From assembly GCA_947494695.1 (NCBI GenBank), contig CANLWB010000005.1:1-64000 (forward strand): a stretch of DNA of 64,000 bases, written 5' to 3'. Every line of letters starts with the position of its first letter. Within the stretch, counting starts at the first letter, position 1. The translations under genes were made by a program, and so were the position numbers. A model generated the notes under the pieces. It did not search any database. It saw nothing but the letters and a program-made list of their open reading frames with translations, and had not been told where the DNA came from. Of this stretch, positions 25,401-33,616 are shown in pieces. The DNA comes from an uncultured Flavobacteriaceae bacterium (GTDB lineage Bacteria; Bacteroidota; Bacteroidia; Flavobacteriales; Flavobacteriaceae).

Positions 25401-27965
25401 ATGAAAAAAAACCTACTCTTACTATTTCTTTTTGTAATACGTATGGGAGCTCAAGAGCCCTTTAACTGTGATTACAATGCGTATTTATTTCAATACAACG
25501 ATGTGTATGCCATAGATTTGGCATCTGGAAGCTCCTATGTTGTTGCTACAGATATTACTCCGGGGAATATTAACGGAGCGGGCTACAATCCAACAGATGG
25601 ATATATTTGGGGCTCATTAAGCACGCCTTCTAAAACCATTGTTAGAATTGGTAAAGACTTTTCTACAACGACTTTTTATATAGATGAATTTTCATCATCC
25701 GGCCGCTACATAGGAGATGTAAGTGTCAATGGGGTATATTATCTAAAGGGAGGAGGAACAACGTATTATACGGTGGACGTCGACCCGGCTTCTCCAAATT
25801 ATGGAACGCATATAGCCACCGGAACACTATCTCAAAGTTTAAGTATTCACGACTGGGCTTTTAATGCTGTTGATGGGAAACTTTATACTGTAGAAAAAAA
25901 TTCGAACAAATTATATCGTATAGATCCCGACGCCGGAACTATCCTTGATTTGGGTGAAGTTCCTATTTTATCAGGTTTAAATTATACGTATGGTGCTGTT
26001 TATTTTGATGCTTCAGGACGTTTTTATGTGTCTGCTAATCAAACTGGAACTATTTATGTCATTCAGAACGTTCAAGATCTAACAGGGTCGAACGGCATGG
26101 ATTCTAACCTATTTGCTTTTGGACCATCTAGTTCTTCAAATGATGGAGCACGTTGTCCTACAGCTCCAGTACCTCAAGAAGATTGTATTAATGGAGTTGA
26201 TGATGATGGAGATGGCCTTGTAGATTGTGATGACCCATCATGTTCTGGTCAAGGGGTATGTCCTGTTATAGAACCACCAACTTCTGGTGGAGATGGAGGA
26301 GGTTTAGAAAGTAATAACCGACTTTCCGAACTTATAAATAAACGAAACTTTAATAGAGCCAAGCGCAATCATAAGTTTGACAAATCTTCAGCAAAGCGTG
26401 TTTTAAAACTAGCTAAATATGGTAAAAAAACAAGTAAAGGAACGCAGCAGTTATCGGATTTTATCCCATTAACAACTATAAATGAAGATTTGGCGGTAGA
26501 ATCAACACCTTCAGACCTATTAAACATTACCAATGCCACAGATATCTATTCTGTAGATTACATGAGAGATAATAAAAGTGTCGCAACAGTTCTTGTTCTT
26601 AAAACAGAGAATGGTGTTTACGAGCATACTAAATACATATGTGATAGATTATTAGGAGCCGAATTACTTTCTGTATCAACGATTCAAATAAGAGATCACA
26701 GTTTTATAAGAGCGTTAATTAAAAATACACAAGGTGGCTTGGAGTTCGCTTTAAGTTTATCGGCTAAACCCGTAAATAATAATGCCAATTTTGATATAGA
26801 AAGTCATTGGAATTTAGACGGCTATGAAGCTAATGTACCATACTATAATTTCCAAATATGGTCTAACTCTTTAGATGATTTGTTAAGACTCGGAGAGGAA
26901 GTGGTGCGTCTGTTAGAGGTACAAAAATCTATTAATACTTATAATAGCTCATCTCCACCAACGGTATTCGTTAAGAAAGGAACATATAACAAAGGTAAAT
27001 TAGATTTACAAATTATAAATACCAATAGGAGTGAGGCCGTTAATTTTAACGCAGGTGTAAGAACGACTGAAACATACAATACCGAAAATATAACGTCTAC
27101 TTTAGAATTGGACGGAAGTTACATCACAAATGTAGAGCTTGATGCAGGAAACCTATTCGATATAGGATTTAGAATTGGAGATGGAGTACAGGTACCTGAT
27201 GATTTATTTATTTCTGATGGAGCTTGGGGATACGATGACACGGCAGAAAGTACTCAGGTAACCACCTACAACGTGGAGCCCAATAAAGAGAACTTTGAAG
27301 AGGGAGAATATCCCATAGAACGTAATATTGAGCTTTCGGGGAGTACTGGAGAATACGTTTCTGTGTACCGTGCTTTAACACCGAGATATCATCCCATAGA
27401 TTTAACAACATATAAGAGTTTGCAATTTAAGGCGAAAGGAACGGGAACTTTAAGTGTAAGCTTGATTAAGGATAGTATCAATAATTGGGGAGAGCACTAT
27501 AAAAAGACTATTGTATTAACCGATGTTTTAGAAGATTACAGTATTCCTTTTACCGAATTTACATCTACAATCGGTGAAGCATTTAATGCTAATGATATCA
27601 CAACTGTGGTCTTTACCATGCATTCTGAAACCGGAGGTGTAGAAACCAAAGACATGTCTGTACAGCAATTACGTTTCTCTGAAAGTAGCGAAAGTGCACT
27701 GGTGGCTTTGGGAGATAAGACCTATGCCTCACCTAATCCAATGGGATATGAAACATTATTACACTTTAGAAGTAAGATCGCAGAACCTGTTAAGCTATAT
27801 GTTTATAACCAAATAGGAGGACTGGCCAAGAAGATGACGTATGAAGCTGTTGAAGGTAAAAACGAAATAAAACTGGACAGAATAGGGTTGAACCTTGGAC
27901 TGTATTTCTGTCAGATAAAGAGTAACACCAAAACTTACGATACAATAAAATTACTCATTGAGTGA
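25401..27965 (+). CDS. Large T9SS-exported surface protein with propeller-like and carbohydrate-binding-like regions
   Basis: An 854-aa secreted protein. Signal peptide at 1-18 (LLLLFLFVIRMGAQ). Residues about 25-260 look like a beta-propeller of short repeats (DGYIWGSLSTPSKTIVRIG, DGKLYTVEKNSNKLYRID). An acidic Ca-binding-like segment follows at about 264-285 (CINGVDDDGDGLVDCDDPSC). About 635-770 resembles a jelly-roll carbohydrate-binding module (YKSLQFKAKGTGTLSVSLI). The C-terminal 80 residues are a type A sorting domain (YASPNPMGYETLLHFRS, ending KTYDTIKLLIE) for T9SS export and surface anchoring. No catalytic motif is recognised. A matrix-associated or adhesive role fits the nearby polysaccharide genes, by inference. 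Confidence 0.8.
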   Translation: MKKNLLLLFLFVIRMGAQEPFNCDYNAYLFQYNDVYAIDLASGSSYVVATDITPGNINGAGYNPTDGYIWGSLSTPSKTIVRIGKDFSTTTFYIDEFSSSGRYIGDVSVNGVYYLKGGGTTYYTVDVDPASPNYGTHIATGTLSQSLSIHDWAFNAVDGKLYTVEKNSNKLYRIDPDAGTILDLGEVPILSGLNYTYGAVYFDASGRFYVSANQTGTIYVIQNVQDLTGSNGMDSNLFAFGPSSSSNDGARCPTAPVPQEDCINGVDDDGDGLVDCDDPSCSGQGVCPVIEPPTSGGDGGGLESNNRLSELINKRNFNRAKRNHKFDKSSAKRVLKLAKYGKKTSKGTQQLSDFIPLTTINEDLAVESTPSDLLNITNATDIYSVDYMRDNKSVATVLVLKTENGVYEHTKYICDRLLGAELLSVSTIQIRDHSFIRALIKNTQGGLEFALSLSAKPVNNNANFDIESHWNLDGYEANVPYYNFQIWSNSLDDLLRLGEEVVRLLEVQKSINTYNSSSPPTVFVKKGTYNKGKLDLQIINTNRSEAVNFNAGVRTTETYNTENITSTLELDGSYITNVELDAGNLFDIGFRIGDGVQVPDDLFISDGAWGYDDTAESTQVTTYNVEPNKENFEEGEYPIERNIELSGSTGEYVSVYRALTPRYHPIDLTTYKSLQFKAKGTGTLSVSLIKDSINNWGEHYKKTIVLTDVLEDYSIPFTEFTSTIGEAFNANDITTVVFTMHSETGGVETKDMSVQQLRFSESSESALVALGDKTYASPNPMGYETLLHFRSKIAEPVKLYVYNQIGGLAKKMTYEAVEGKNEIKLDRIGLNLGLYFCQIKSNTKTYDTIKLLIE

Positions 27966-27990
27966 TAATTATAACCTTAATCAATTGCAG

Positions 27991-28020
27991 GAGGCAAAGC
28001 GTTATGTTTTGCCTCTTTTT
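27991..28020 (+). terminator. Intrinsic terminator after the large T9SS gene
   Basis: GAGGCAAA (27991-27998) pairs with TTTGCCTC (28008-28015) and is followed by five T. Confidence 0.78.
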
Positions 28021-28095
28021 GTTTTTGGTTGTATATTTAGTATAGCGACCAAGAATAAATGATTTTTTATAATTTAATACCCCATTTTATAACCA

Positions 28096-28671
28096 ATGAA
28101 ACTGGAAAGCGCCTTATTAACAAATTTTATCTTAAGCACGGTTCCCATTTCTTCTATAGAAGCACGTGAAATTACCAATAGTTTTCAGCCCATGAAACTT
28201 AAAAAGGGAGATTTTCTATTACGAGAAACACATATAAGTGATGATTATATCTATTTAGAAAAGGGGCTTATGCGTACCTTTGTTCACGATTTAGACGGGA
28301 ACGAAATAACAACCGATTTTTTTCTGGAAAATAGTATGGTATTCGAAGTCACTTCGTTTTTCAATGGTGTCAGGTCTGAGGCGAATATACAAGCCATAAC
28401 CCATTGTACAGGCTTTAGGCTGTCTTATCAGGAATTAAACAAATTGTTTCATCAAAAGTCTGCTTTTCGGGACTTCGGACGTGCCATTTTGGTTAAAGCG
28501 TTTATGGCATCAAAAAAAAGAAACTACAGAATGATTAATCGAACGGCAGAACAACGTTATCGCGAATTGCTATCTACAAGCCCTCAAATATTTCATTACG
28601 CCCCATTAAAACATATAGCGTCCTATTTGGGGATTACCGATAGTACATTGAGCCGATTAAGAAGAAAGTAA
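28096..28671 (+). CDS. Crp/Fnr-family transcriptional regulator
   Basis: A 191-aa regulator. Residues about 15-120 form the cyclic-nucleotide-binding-like beta roll (KKGDFLLRETHISDDYIYLEKGLMRTF), about 125-191 a long helix and winged HTH (LKHIASYLGITDSTLSRLRR). There is no N-terminal cysteine cluster, so it is not an oxygen-sensing [4Fe-4S] FNR, and the cAMP-pocket residues of true Crp are absent. This is the common Bacteroidota short type, effector usually unknown. FNR-like boxes occur near nap, nrfH and 24780 in this window, making it one possible, unproven regulator. The membrane-protein gene starts 74 bp downstream. Confidence 0.88.
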   Translation: MKLESALLTNFILSTVPISSIEAREITNSFQPMKLKKGDFLLRETHISDDYIYLEKGLMRTFVHDLDGNEITTDFFLENSMVFEVTSFFNGVRSEANIQAITHCTGFRLSYQELNKLFHQKSAFRDFGRAILVKAFMASKKRNYRMINRTAEQRYRELLSTSPQIFHYAPLKHIASYLGITDSTLSRLRRK

Positions 28672-28745
28672 TTCTACAATTTCTTGCTTTATGTCAAGAA
28701 ATGTTCAGTAGTTTCTATAGAAATTCATGTTATAAAATTTAATTT

Positions 28746-29435
28746 ATGACTGAAATATCTAAATTCGTAACTATTGGTTTCATGATTACCACTGCGCTTA
28801 CACTATGGTTTTTTTATAGAGCTTCAAAGCATAGAAAAACACTTTATAGTATCATGATTTGGATGGGGATTCTAAGCCTTCTTAGCTTGTTTGGATTTTA
28901 CAAGAACACGGAAGCCTTTCCTCCAAGGTTCGTTTTTTTAATTGGACCGGGAATTCTTGTTGTTTTACTCGTGTTTTTTAGTCGTAAAGGGCGTGAATTT
29001 TCCGATGGACTAAGTTTAAAATGGTTAACGCTGATACATGGCGTTAGAATTCCTGTTGAAATTATTCTTCTTTATGCCTTTAAAGCTGGTTTGATACCAG
29101 AACTTATGACTTTTAAAGGGTACAATTACGATATCCTTTCTGGCCTTTCCATGCCAATTATCTATTATCTGGTTTTTATTAAAAAACGAATGAGCTCGAA
29201 AAGTCTTTTGATATGGAATATCATCAGTTTAGGACTCCTCATAAATATTTTAACAATAGCAATCTTAAGTGCACAAACTCCTTTTCAAAAACTGGCTTTC
29301 GATCAGCCTAATATTGGGGTTACGTATTTTCCATTTGTTTGGCTCCCAGGAGTTATTGTTCCCATAGTCCTGTTTTCGCATTTAGTGGCAATAAGACAGC
29401 TTTATTCGAAAAGTTTAAAAATCAAGACATACTAA
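28746..29435 (+). CDS. Hypothetical multi-spanning membrane protein
   Basis: A 229-aa integral membrane protein with about seven predicted transmembrane helices (for example ISKFVTIGFMITTALTLWFF, FVFLIGPGILVVLLVFF, NIISLGLLINILTIAIL). I do not recognise a family motif. It lies just downstream of the Crp/Fnr regulator in the same direction; such pairs are common in Bacteroidota, where the regulator often controls its neighbour. Convergent with the TPR gene, with only 10 bp between stop codons. Confidence 0.7.
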   Translation: MTEISKFVTIGFMITTALTLWFFYRASKHRKTLYSIMIWMGILSLLSLFGFYKNTEAFPPRFVFLIGPGILVVLLVFFSRKGREFSDGLSLKWLTLIHGVRIPVEIILLYAFKAGLIPELMTFKGYNYDILSGLSMPIIYYLVFIKKRMSSKSLLIWNIISLGLLINILTIAILSAQTPFQKLAFDQPNIGVTYFPFVWLPGVIVPIVLFSHLVAIRQLYSKSLKIKTY

Positions 29436-29445
29436 GGTAAAATAC

Positions 29446-31506
29446 TTATTTCTTAAAGCCTGGCGCCTTATCAATATACCATTTTAAGCGAAGCCCAATC
29501 TCGGTGAACGTAAAACCAGCAGCAGTAGCAGAAGCAATATTACTTCGGGTACCGTAAATGTTTAATAGGGCACGTTCAGAAAACATATACCCCAGTTTCC
29601 CTTGTGCGCGATAAGTACTTTGTTTAGGATCCTTTTCAATAAACTGAAAACCAGTGGCAACGGTTAATTCATAAAACCATGCTTTTGGTTTTGTAATCTG
29701 CTCACTTTTTATCACGTTTACAAAGACTTCGGCAGCATTAAACATCCCGGGGCTAAAGTAGATTGCGGGAACTTGATTTTCAAAAGTAATGTATTGGTAA
29801 TTAAGGCCGGCTTTCAATGCTGGTTTAGCCATTATATTATAGTAAAGTGAGGTAAATAACAAATGCCTGGAATTATTGTCGTTTTGCATGGTATAAAAGT
29901 ACTGGGTAAACCACCCCAAATTAAAATTCGTACTAATATTATAATTGGCGTATAGATGGCTCATAATAATTTCACGATCAAGGAGGTCGGCATTAAAGCT
30001 TTGGATTTCCCGTTTAAAGCCAATGTCCAGAATTTGTAATTTCGCAGGTTTAATGTGAAATGAAAAATCTGTTAAAACCTGTGTATAATCATCGGTTTCG
30101 GCTTTGGCTGAGGTCATGCCTACAGTACCTTTAAAGGTGATATTAGGCAGTAGGCGATAAGCAAAACCTAACGCAGCGGTGTTAGATGTTGCTTTATTGT
30201 TGGTTACCGAATTACTCGTGGTCCTATACCCATAATTTAATAACCACCTAAATTTCATAGAAATAGGAAACTCGACGTTCGCATGATATGAATAGGCTTC
30301 GTTATTACCATTATCGAAAGAATATGAGCCTTTGGCTTCTAAAAACGGCGTAAAACTCCAATCTAAATCTTTAATAAATTGAGCCGCATCTTTTTGCTTT
30401 TTATAAAAGAGAAGTGTATTGTCTGCAGATTGGTATGCCCCTTTGTAAAGTCCCAAAGCTTTTAGAGTATTCGCTTTTCCCAAGTTACCATCAAAAGAAG
30501 CACTGTCATTAACAAGAATACGATCGTAGTCCTTAAGACTCTTTTTAAAATTACTTTTATAGATATTTAAGGTGGCTCGTAAAGCTAAAATCCAGTTTTG
30601 GTTTGGTGTTTTACGATTGAGTTCGTCTATTAAAATTTCGGCATCCTTAAACTTTTTGTTCCAGATAAGTGCCTGTATGTAACGTTCCTGTGTTCGATTT
30701 ACAAGTGTTGTATCTTTTAGAGCAGGAATGGTTTCATAGGCTTCGGTACTTAGTTTTAAAGCTGTTTTTTCTTTATGTTTTAAATGGCTTACCAGTGCAA
30801 GTCCGTTTAAAGACATGGTTTTATTGGACTTATCCTGGCTTAGCGTGTTATAAACATCTGTAGCTTTATCAAATTCCTGTGTAATAAGATACAAATTAGC
30901 CATATTAGTTAATGTGGCTTTATCATTTTCGAATAAGACCAAGTTCTCTTTTAAAAGAGTTTCAGCCTTTTCATAATGTTGTTGCTGCTGGTTTTTATAA
31001 GCATATCCTAGATAGATGTACTTTTTAGAAGTTAGTGCCCCCAAGTTTCCAGGTGTGATGTCAAGAGCCTTATTTACAAAGGTAAGGGCCTCTTTATATT
31101 GTTTAAGATTCGATAATGTGTTGGCGTACCCCAAAAGTGCTGTGAAGCTTTTATCGTCTTCTTTAAGAATGGTTTCATAATAATGTTTTGCATCATCAAA
31201 CTTTTTACCCCAAAGCAACGATTCTGCGTAATTTAGTTTTACTTCAAAGTCATCAGGATACTTACTTAGTAAATCCTTATATAAGGATGTCGCTTTGTTT
31301 GGGTCTTCGCTTAGACCTACAGCACGTCCATAACAAAGTATGGCCGTTTTGTTATTTGGGTGGTCTTTTAGGATGGTTTCAAAAAAGGGTACTGCAGCTT
31401 TAAAGTTACCAGCTTCAAGTAGTTTAAAGCCTTCTTGCATGTTTTGAGCTGCACAAATAACGCTAATAAACAAGAACGTTAAGGTTAAATAAGATTTGAG
31501 TTTCAT
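29446..31506 (-). CDS. TPR-repeat protein with C-terminal outer-membrane beta-barrel (YaiO/PelB-like)
   Basis: A 686-aa envelope protein. Signal peptide at 1-20 (LTLTFLFISVICAAQ). Residues about 22-390 are roughly ten tetratricopeptide repeats (AGNFKAAVPFFETILKDHP and so on). Residues about 395-686 are alternating amphipathic strands of an outer-membrane beta-barrel of the YaiO type (EAYSYHANVEFPISMKFRW, ending GLRLKWYID). This TPR-plus-barrel design is that of polysaccharide export porins such as PelB and PgaA/BcsC, so it is a plausible exit for the polymer made downstream; this is inference. Divergent from the STAS genes across LytTR-like site 2. Confidence 0.8.
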   Translation of the reverse strand: MKLKSYLTLTFLFISVICAAQNMQEGFKLLEAGNFKAAVPFFETILKDHPNNKTAILCYGRAVGLSEDPNKATSLYKDLLSKYPDDFEVKLNYAESLLWGKKFDDAKHYYETILKEDDKSFTALLGYANTLSNLKQYKEALTFVNKALDITPGNLGALTSKKYIYLGYAYKNQQQQHYEKAETLLKENLVLFENDKATLTNMANLYLITQEFDKATDVYNTLSQDKSNKTMSLNGLALVSHLKHKEKTALKLSTEAYETIPALKDTTLVNRTQERYIQALIWNKKFKDAEILIDELNRKTPNQNWILALRATLNIYKSNFKKSLKDYDRILVNDSASFDGNLGKANTLKALGLYKGAYQSADNTLLFYKKQKDAAQFIKDLDWSFTPFLEAKGSYSFDNGNNEAYSYHANVEFPISMKFRWLLNYGYRTTSNSVTNNKATSNTAALGFAYRLLPNITFKGTVGMTSAKAETDDYTQVLTDFSFHIKPAKLQILDIGFKREIQSFNADLLDREIIMSHLYANYNISTNFNLGWFTQYFYTMQNDNNSRHLLFTSLYYNIMAKPALKAGLNYQYITFENQVPAIYFSPGMFNAAEVFVNVIKSEQITKPKAWFYELTVATGFQFIEKDPKQSTYRAQGKLGYMFSERALLNIYGTRSNIASATAAGFTFTEIGLRLKWYIDKAPGFKK

Positions 31507-31546
31507 GAAAGGTTTTTATGACATGCAATTTAAGAAAATGATTTCT

Positions 31547-31616
31547 ACCATTCGTCGATACAAACTTGTATTTGGTCGAGCTTGGCAATTTTTTTAGATT
31601 TTTTTTGACATCTTTA
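31547..31616 (+). promoter_or_regulatory. LytTR-like site 2 and -7-like box between the TPR and STAS genes
   Basis: ACCATTCGTCGATAC (31547-31561) is followed 21 bp later by GTATTTGGTCGAGCT (31568-31582), with TTCGTCGA and TTGGTCGA in register. CATCTTTA at 31609-31616, exactly 41 bp after the second half-site start, is a near -7 element, and the STAS ATG lies 27 bp after its start. The site also lies 41 bp from the divergent TPR start and could serve both. Confidence 0.6.
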
Positions 31617-31635
31617 TACTACAAACCAAATCAAT

Positions 31636-31935
31636 ATGAATTTTAAAATAGAAATTATGGCTTTAAAAATTACAGAACTAAACGGTACTTTCTTAATAGA
31701 AGGAAGTATTAATTCCACCACTGCAATAAACTTTAAAAATCATTTCGAAACCATCTTAGACATTGATAAGCGATTGACCATAGATATCGATAATGTCACC
31801 GAGATTGATACCACCGGAATGGAAACCCTAAGAGAACTTTACTCTAAGGCGATACAGCATAATAGACCATTTTATATCGTTGGTACAGGATGTAAGGAAA
31901 TCTATGATGATTTCTTACACACATACGCGGCTTAA
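31636..31935 (+). CDS. STAS-domain protein (anti-sigma-factor antagonist type)
   Basis: A 99-aa single STAS domain. The strand-loop-helix around IDNVTEIDTTGMETLREL (about 50-67) corresponds to the phosphorylation loop of SpoIIAA (DSSG), with Thr60 in the place of the phosphorylated Ser. Such proteins release anti-sigma factors or act as regulatory phosphoproteins under a PP2C phosphatase and a kinase. Neither partner is encoded here. It is followed after 18 bp by a second STAS gene. ATG at 31657 is an alternative start aligned with the paralogue; 31636 is preferred because it lies 27 bp from the -7 box as in the sister promoters. Confidence 0.82.
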   Translation: MNFKIEIMALKITELNGTFLIEGSINSTTAINFKNHFETILDIDKRLTIDIDNVTEIDTTGMETLRELYSKAIQHNRPFYIVGTGCKEIYDDFLHTYAA

Positions 31936-31953
31936 ATTTCAAATGTATTCGAT

Positions 31954-32256
31954 ATGAATCTTGAAATTAAAAATAACCAGGGCGTTTATGAAATTCATGG
32001 TGATTTTATAAACGAACAAACTAACCAGGTTGCTATTTACTTTAATAAGCTCTTAGATACCTACTACGAGGTCGTTGTATGCTTAAAACATGTAACTAAA
32101 GTAGATGAAACAGCTTTAAATGTTATGAAGTTTATTTCTGATAAGGCAAAAAGAAGAAGTAAAGTACTCTTTGTTCTTGGAGAAGAAAATCTAAGTATTT
32201 GCGAGCAATTTAAACACGCCAATCTAAATAGTTTATTTAAAAAAGACTATCATTAA
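31954..32256 (+). CDS. Second STAS-like protein, divergent phosphorylation loop
   Basis: A 100-aa paralogue of the preceding protein with the same strand/helix order (VYEIHGDFINEQTNQVAIYF, then YEVVVCLKHVTKVDETALNVMKF). The loop DTTG of the first protein is DETA here: Thr53 sits at the phospho-site but the following Gly is lost. It may form a heterodimer or act as a constitutive partner. Cotranscription with the first gene is likely (18-bp gap). Partners are unknown; control of polysaccharide or gliding functions is inferred only from position. Confidence 0.7.
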   Translation: MNLEIKNNQGVYEIHGDFINEQTNQVAIYFNKLLDTYYEVVVCLKHVTKVDETALNVMKFISDKAKRRSKVLFVLGEENLSICEQFKHANLNSLFKKDYH

Positions 32257-32658
32257 TTGGTTTAATTAAAAATGAGCTTCCTGATTTATAATAAAGATTT
32301 GTCATAATTCCCTGTCTCGGTTCCGTTGAGCTTTTAAAGTGTGTTACTCTTTTTGAGTAAAAGATACCTAAACCCCTTTCGTAAGGTGTCATATTGTCTT
32401 TAAACTTATAAAAGACAATAAAATAAAGTTACCTTAACCTCTAAGTTTTCCAAAAAAAGATGTCATCTGATAAGTATCGACGCGTAATGGCGTGCATTGA
32501 GCCTTTTGGCGTTAGTCGATCTCGAGTGTCTTGATATCGCTTCTGGTCCGACCAAGTCTCAACAGTAACCCAACACGATTCACCCAGAGCATAAAGCTAT
32601 GCACCTTTTAAAATGAGTATCAAAAACTCATGTTATGTCAAAAATTAGACTTCGTCAC
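32257..32658. other. Non-coding gap, no gene recognised
   Basis: These 402 bp contain no supported gene. There is a 9-bp stem-loop ATTGTCTTT (32393-32401) / AAAGACAAT (32411-32419) without a T tract, and a locally GC-richer stretch around 32470-32590 that stands out from the AT-rich surroundings. It may be debris of an inserted element, but I see no terminal repeats or transposase pieces. Confidence 0.4.
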
Positions 32659-32940
32659 CTAAAAGGAAGTCTCGTGGGATAATTTACTTAGCGCAGCTGC
32701 TCTAAGTTTCTGATGAAAGTTAGTTTCAATAATTTTTAATTGAGCGTCATCAATCTCTATTAAAATTAACCAGTCTAATTCTTTAATATCAGACAAGTTG
32801 TTTGTATTTCTTATTTTGTAAACTGTGTATTGGATGCAATCTGAATCAACCAATGCTTGTAATGAGTTGTTGTAGAGTTTAATAGATTCTTCTTTAAGTG
32901 CTAAATAATAGATAAACTCACTTTTCATAGTATCATACAA
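32659..32940 (-). CDS. Hypothetical small protein, 93 aa
   Basis: I do not recognise this protein. It is a soluble 93-aa polypeptide with an alpha/beta look: a helix EFIYYLALKEESIKLYNNSL, a strand QYTVYKIR, a strand LDWLILIEIDD and a helix QLKIIETNFHQKLRAAAL. No signal peptide, no cysteines besides one. It is isolated between two non-coding gaps next to a decayed regulator gene. A short KSEF start (ATG at 32928) is possible. Confidence 0.45.
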   Translation of the reverse strand: MYDTMKSEFIYYLALKEESIKLYNNSLQALVDSDCIQYTVYKIRNTNNLSDIKELDWLILIEIDDAQLKIIETNFHQKLRAAALSKLSHETSF

Positions 32941-33069
32941 TTATTATAAAAGTGGTTAAACTAGTAAGAAAAGGAGTTCACAAATATAGATAATAATATT
33001 TGACGGCTACATTATTTCTGATGTAATTTTTTTGGATTGATTTAGTCATTTCATCGTTGCATAATACAT

Positions 33070-33282
33070 GATCCAAATATTGAACTTAGAAAAGCTATCG
33101 CTAAGCGAATTAAAGCATTACGAGAAAACGTTGGATGTACCTAGTTATGAAACTTTTACTGTTTAAAATATATCTAGAAAAACTATTGGAGGCTGGAAAA
33201 TGGAAGAATCTTCACCATTACTATACTATTAAGAATTTATGACATTCAGAGACTAACACAGGAAGAAGTCTTTAGGGGCCTT
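33070..33282 (+). pseudogene. Decayed XRE-type helix-turn-helix regulator
   Basis: Translating with frame changes recovers a typical small XRE domain: DPNIELRKAIAKRIKALREN from 33070, then a +1 shift into SYETFTV, a stop, NISRKTIGGWKMEESSPLLY, another disruption and DIQRLTQEEVFRGL to about 33282. This order (R-I-K-x-L-R, SYE-F, ISR-x-x-W-x-E, LL, L-x-x-EF) is that of a Bacteroidota XRE regulator of about 75 aa. At least two in-frame stops and two frameshifts make it non-functional. Confidence 0.6.
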
Positions 33283-33451
33283 AAACAAGTAATAGGTTTG
33301 AAATTTATAATTTTAGTGGACAAACCAAAAGTCTACGTCATGAAATGATGCCATAAAACTCACAAGGCTAGAATACCCTCGTATCTCAATGGGTTTAAGG
33401 CTAGATTTAAAAGATGGACGTTGTTTGCAAAACCTTAATCTCACGTTAATT

Positions 33452-33522
33452 ACCATTCGTCTAAGGTAAATGTCCATCTAACTACAATGGGTTATTTTTC
33501 TCTTATATAATACTGATATTTA
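33452..33522 (+). promoter_or_regulatory. LytTR-like site 4 upstream of the first GT4 gene
   Basis: ACCATTCGTCTAAGG (33452-33466) is followed 21 bp later by TCCATCTAACTACAA (33473-33487). GATATTTA at 33515-33522 is a -7-like box 42 bp from the second half-site start. The leader to the ATG at 33617 is about 90 nt, longer than at the sister promoters. Confidence 0.55.
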
Positions 33523-33616
33523 CATAGTAATAAGAAAACTAAGTAGAAAGCATCTATGCTAATGGGGTTCATTGTAGAAGGAAAAGGTGTTTTCAAAACC
33601 AATAAAACATTAGATT

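Noticed and set aside
28096-28671. Oxygen-sensing FNR
   Set aside because: No N-terminal cysteine cluster is present; only the general Crp/Fnr family call is supported.
32393-32419. Terminator after the second STAS gene
   Set aside because: A 9-bp stem exists but no T tract follows on either strand.
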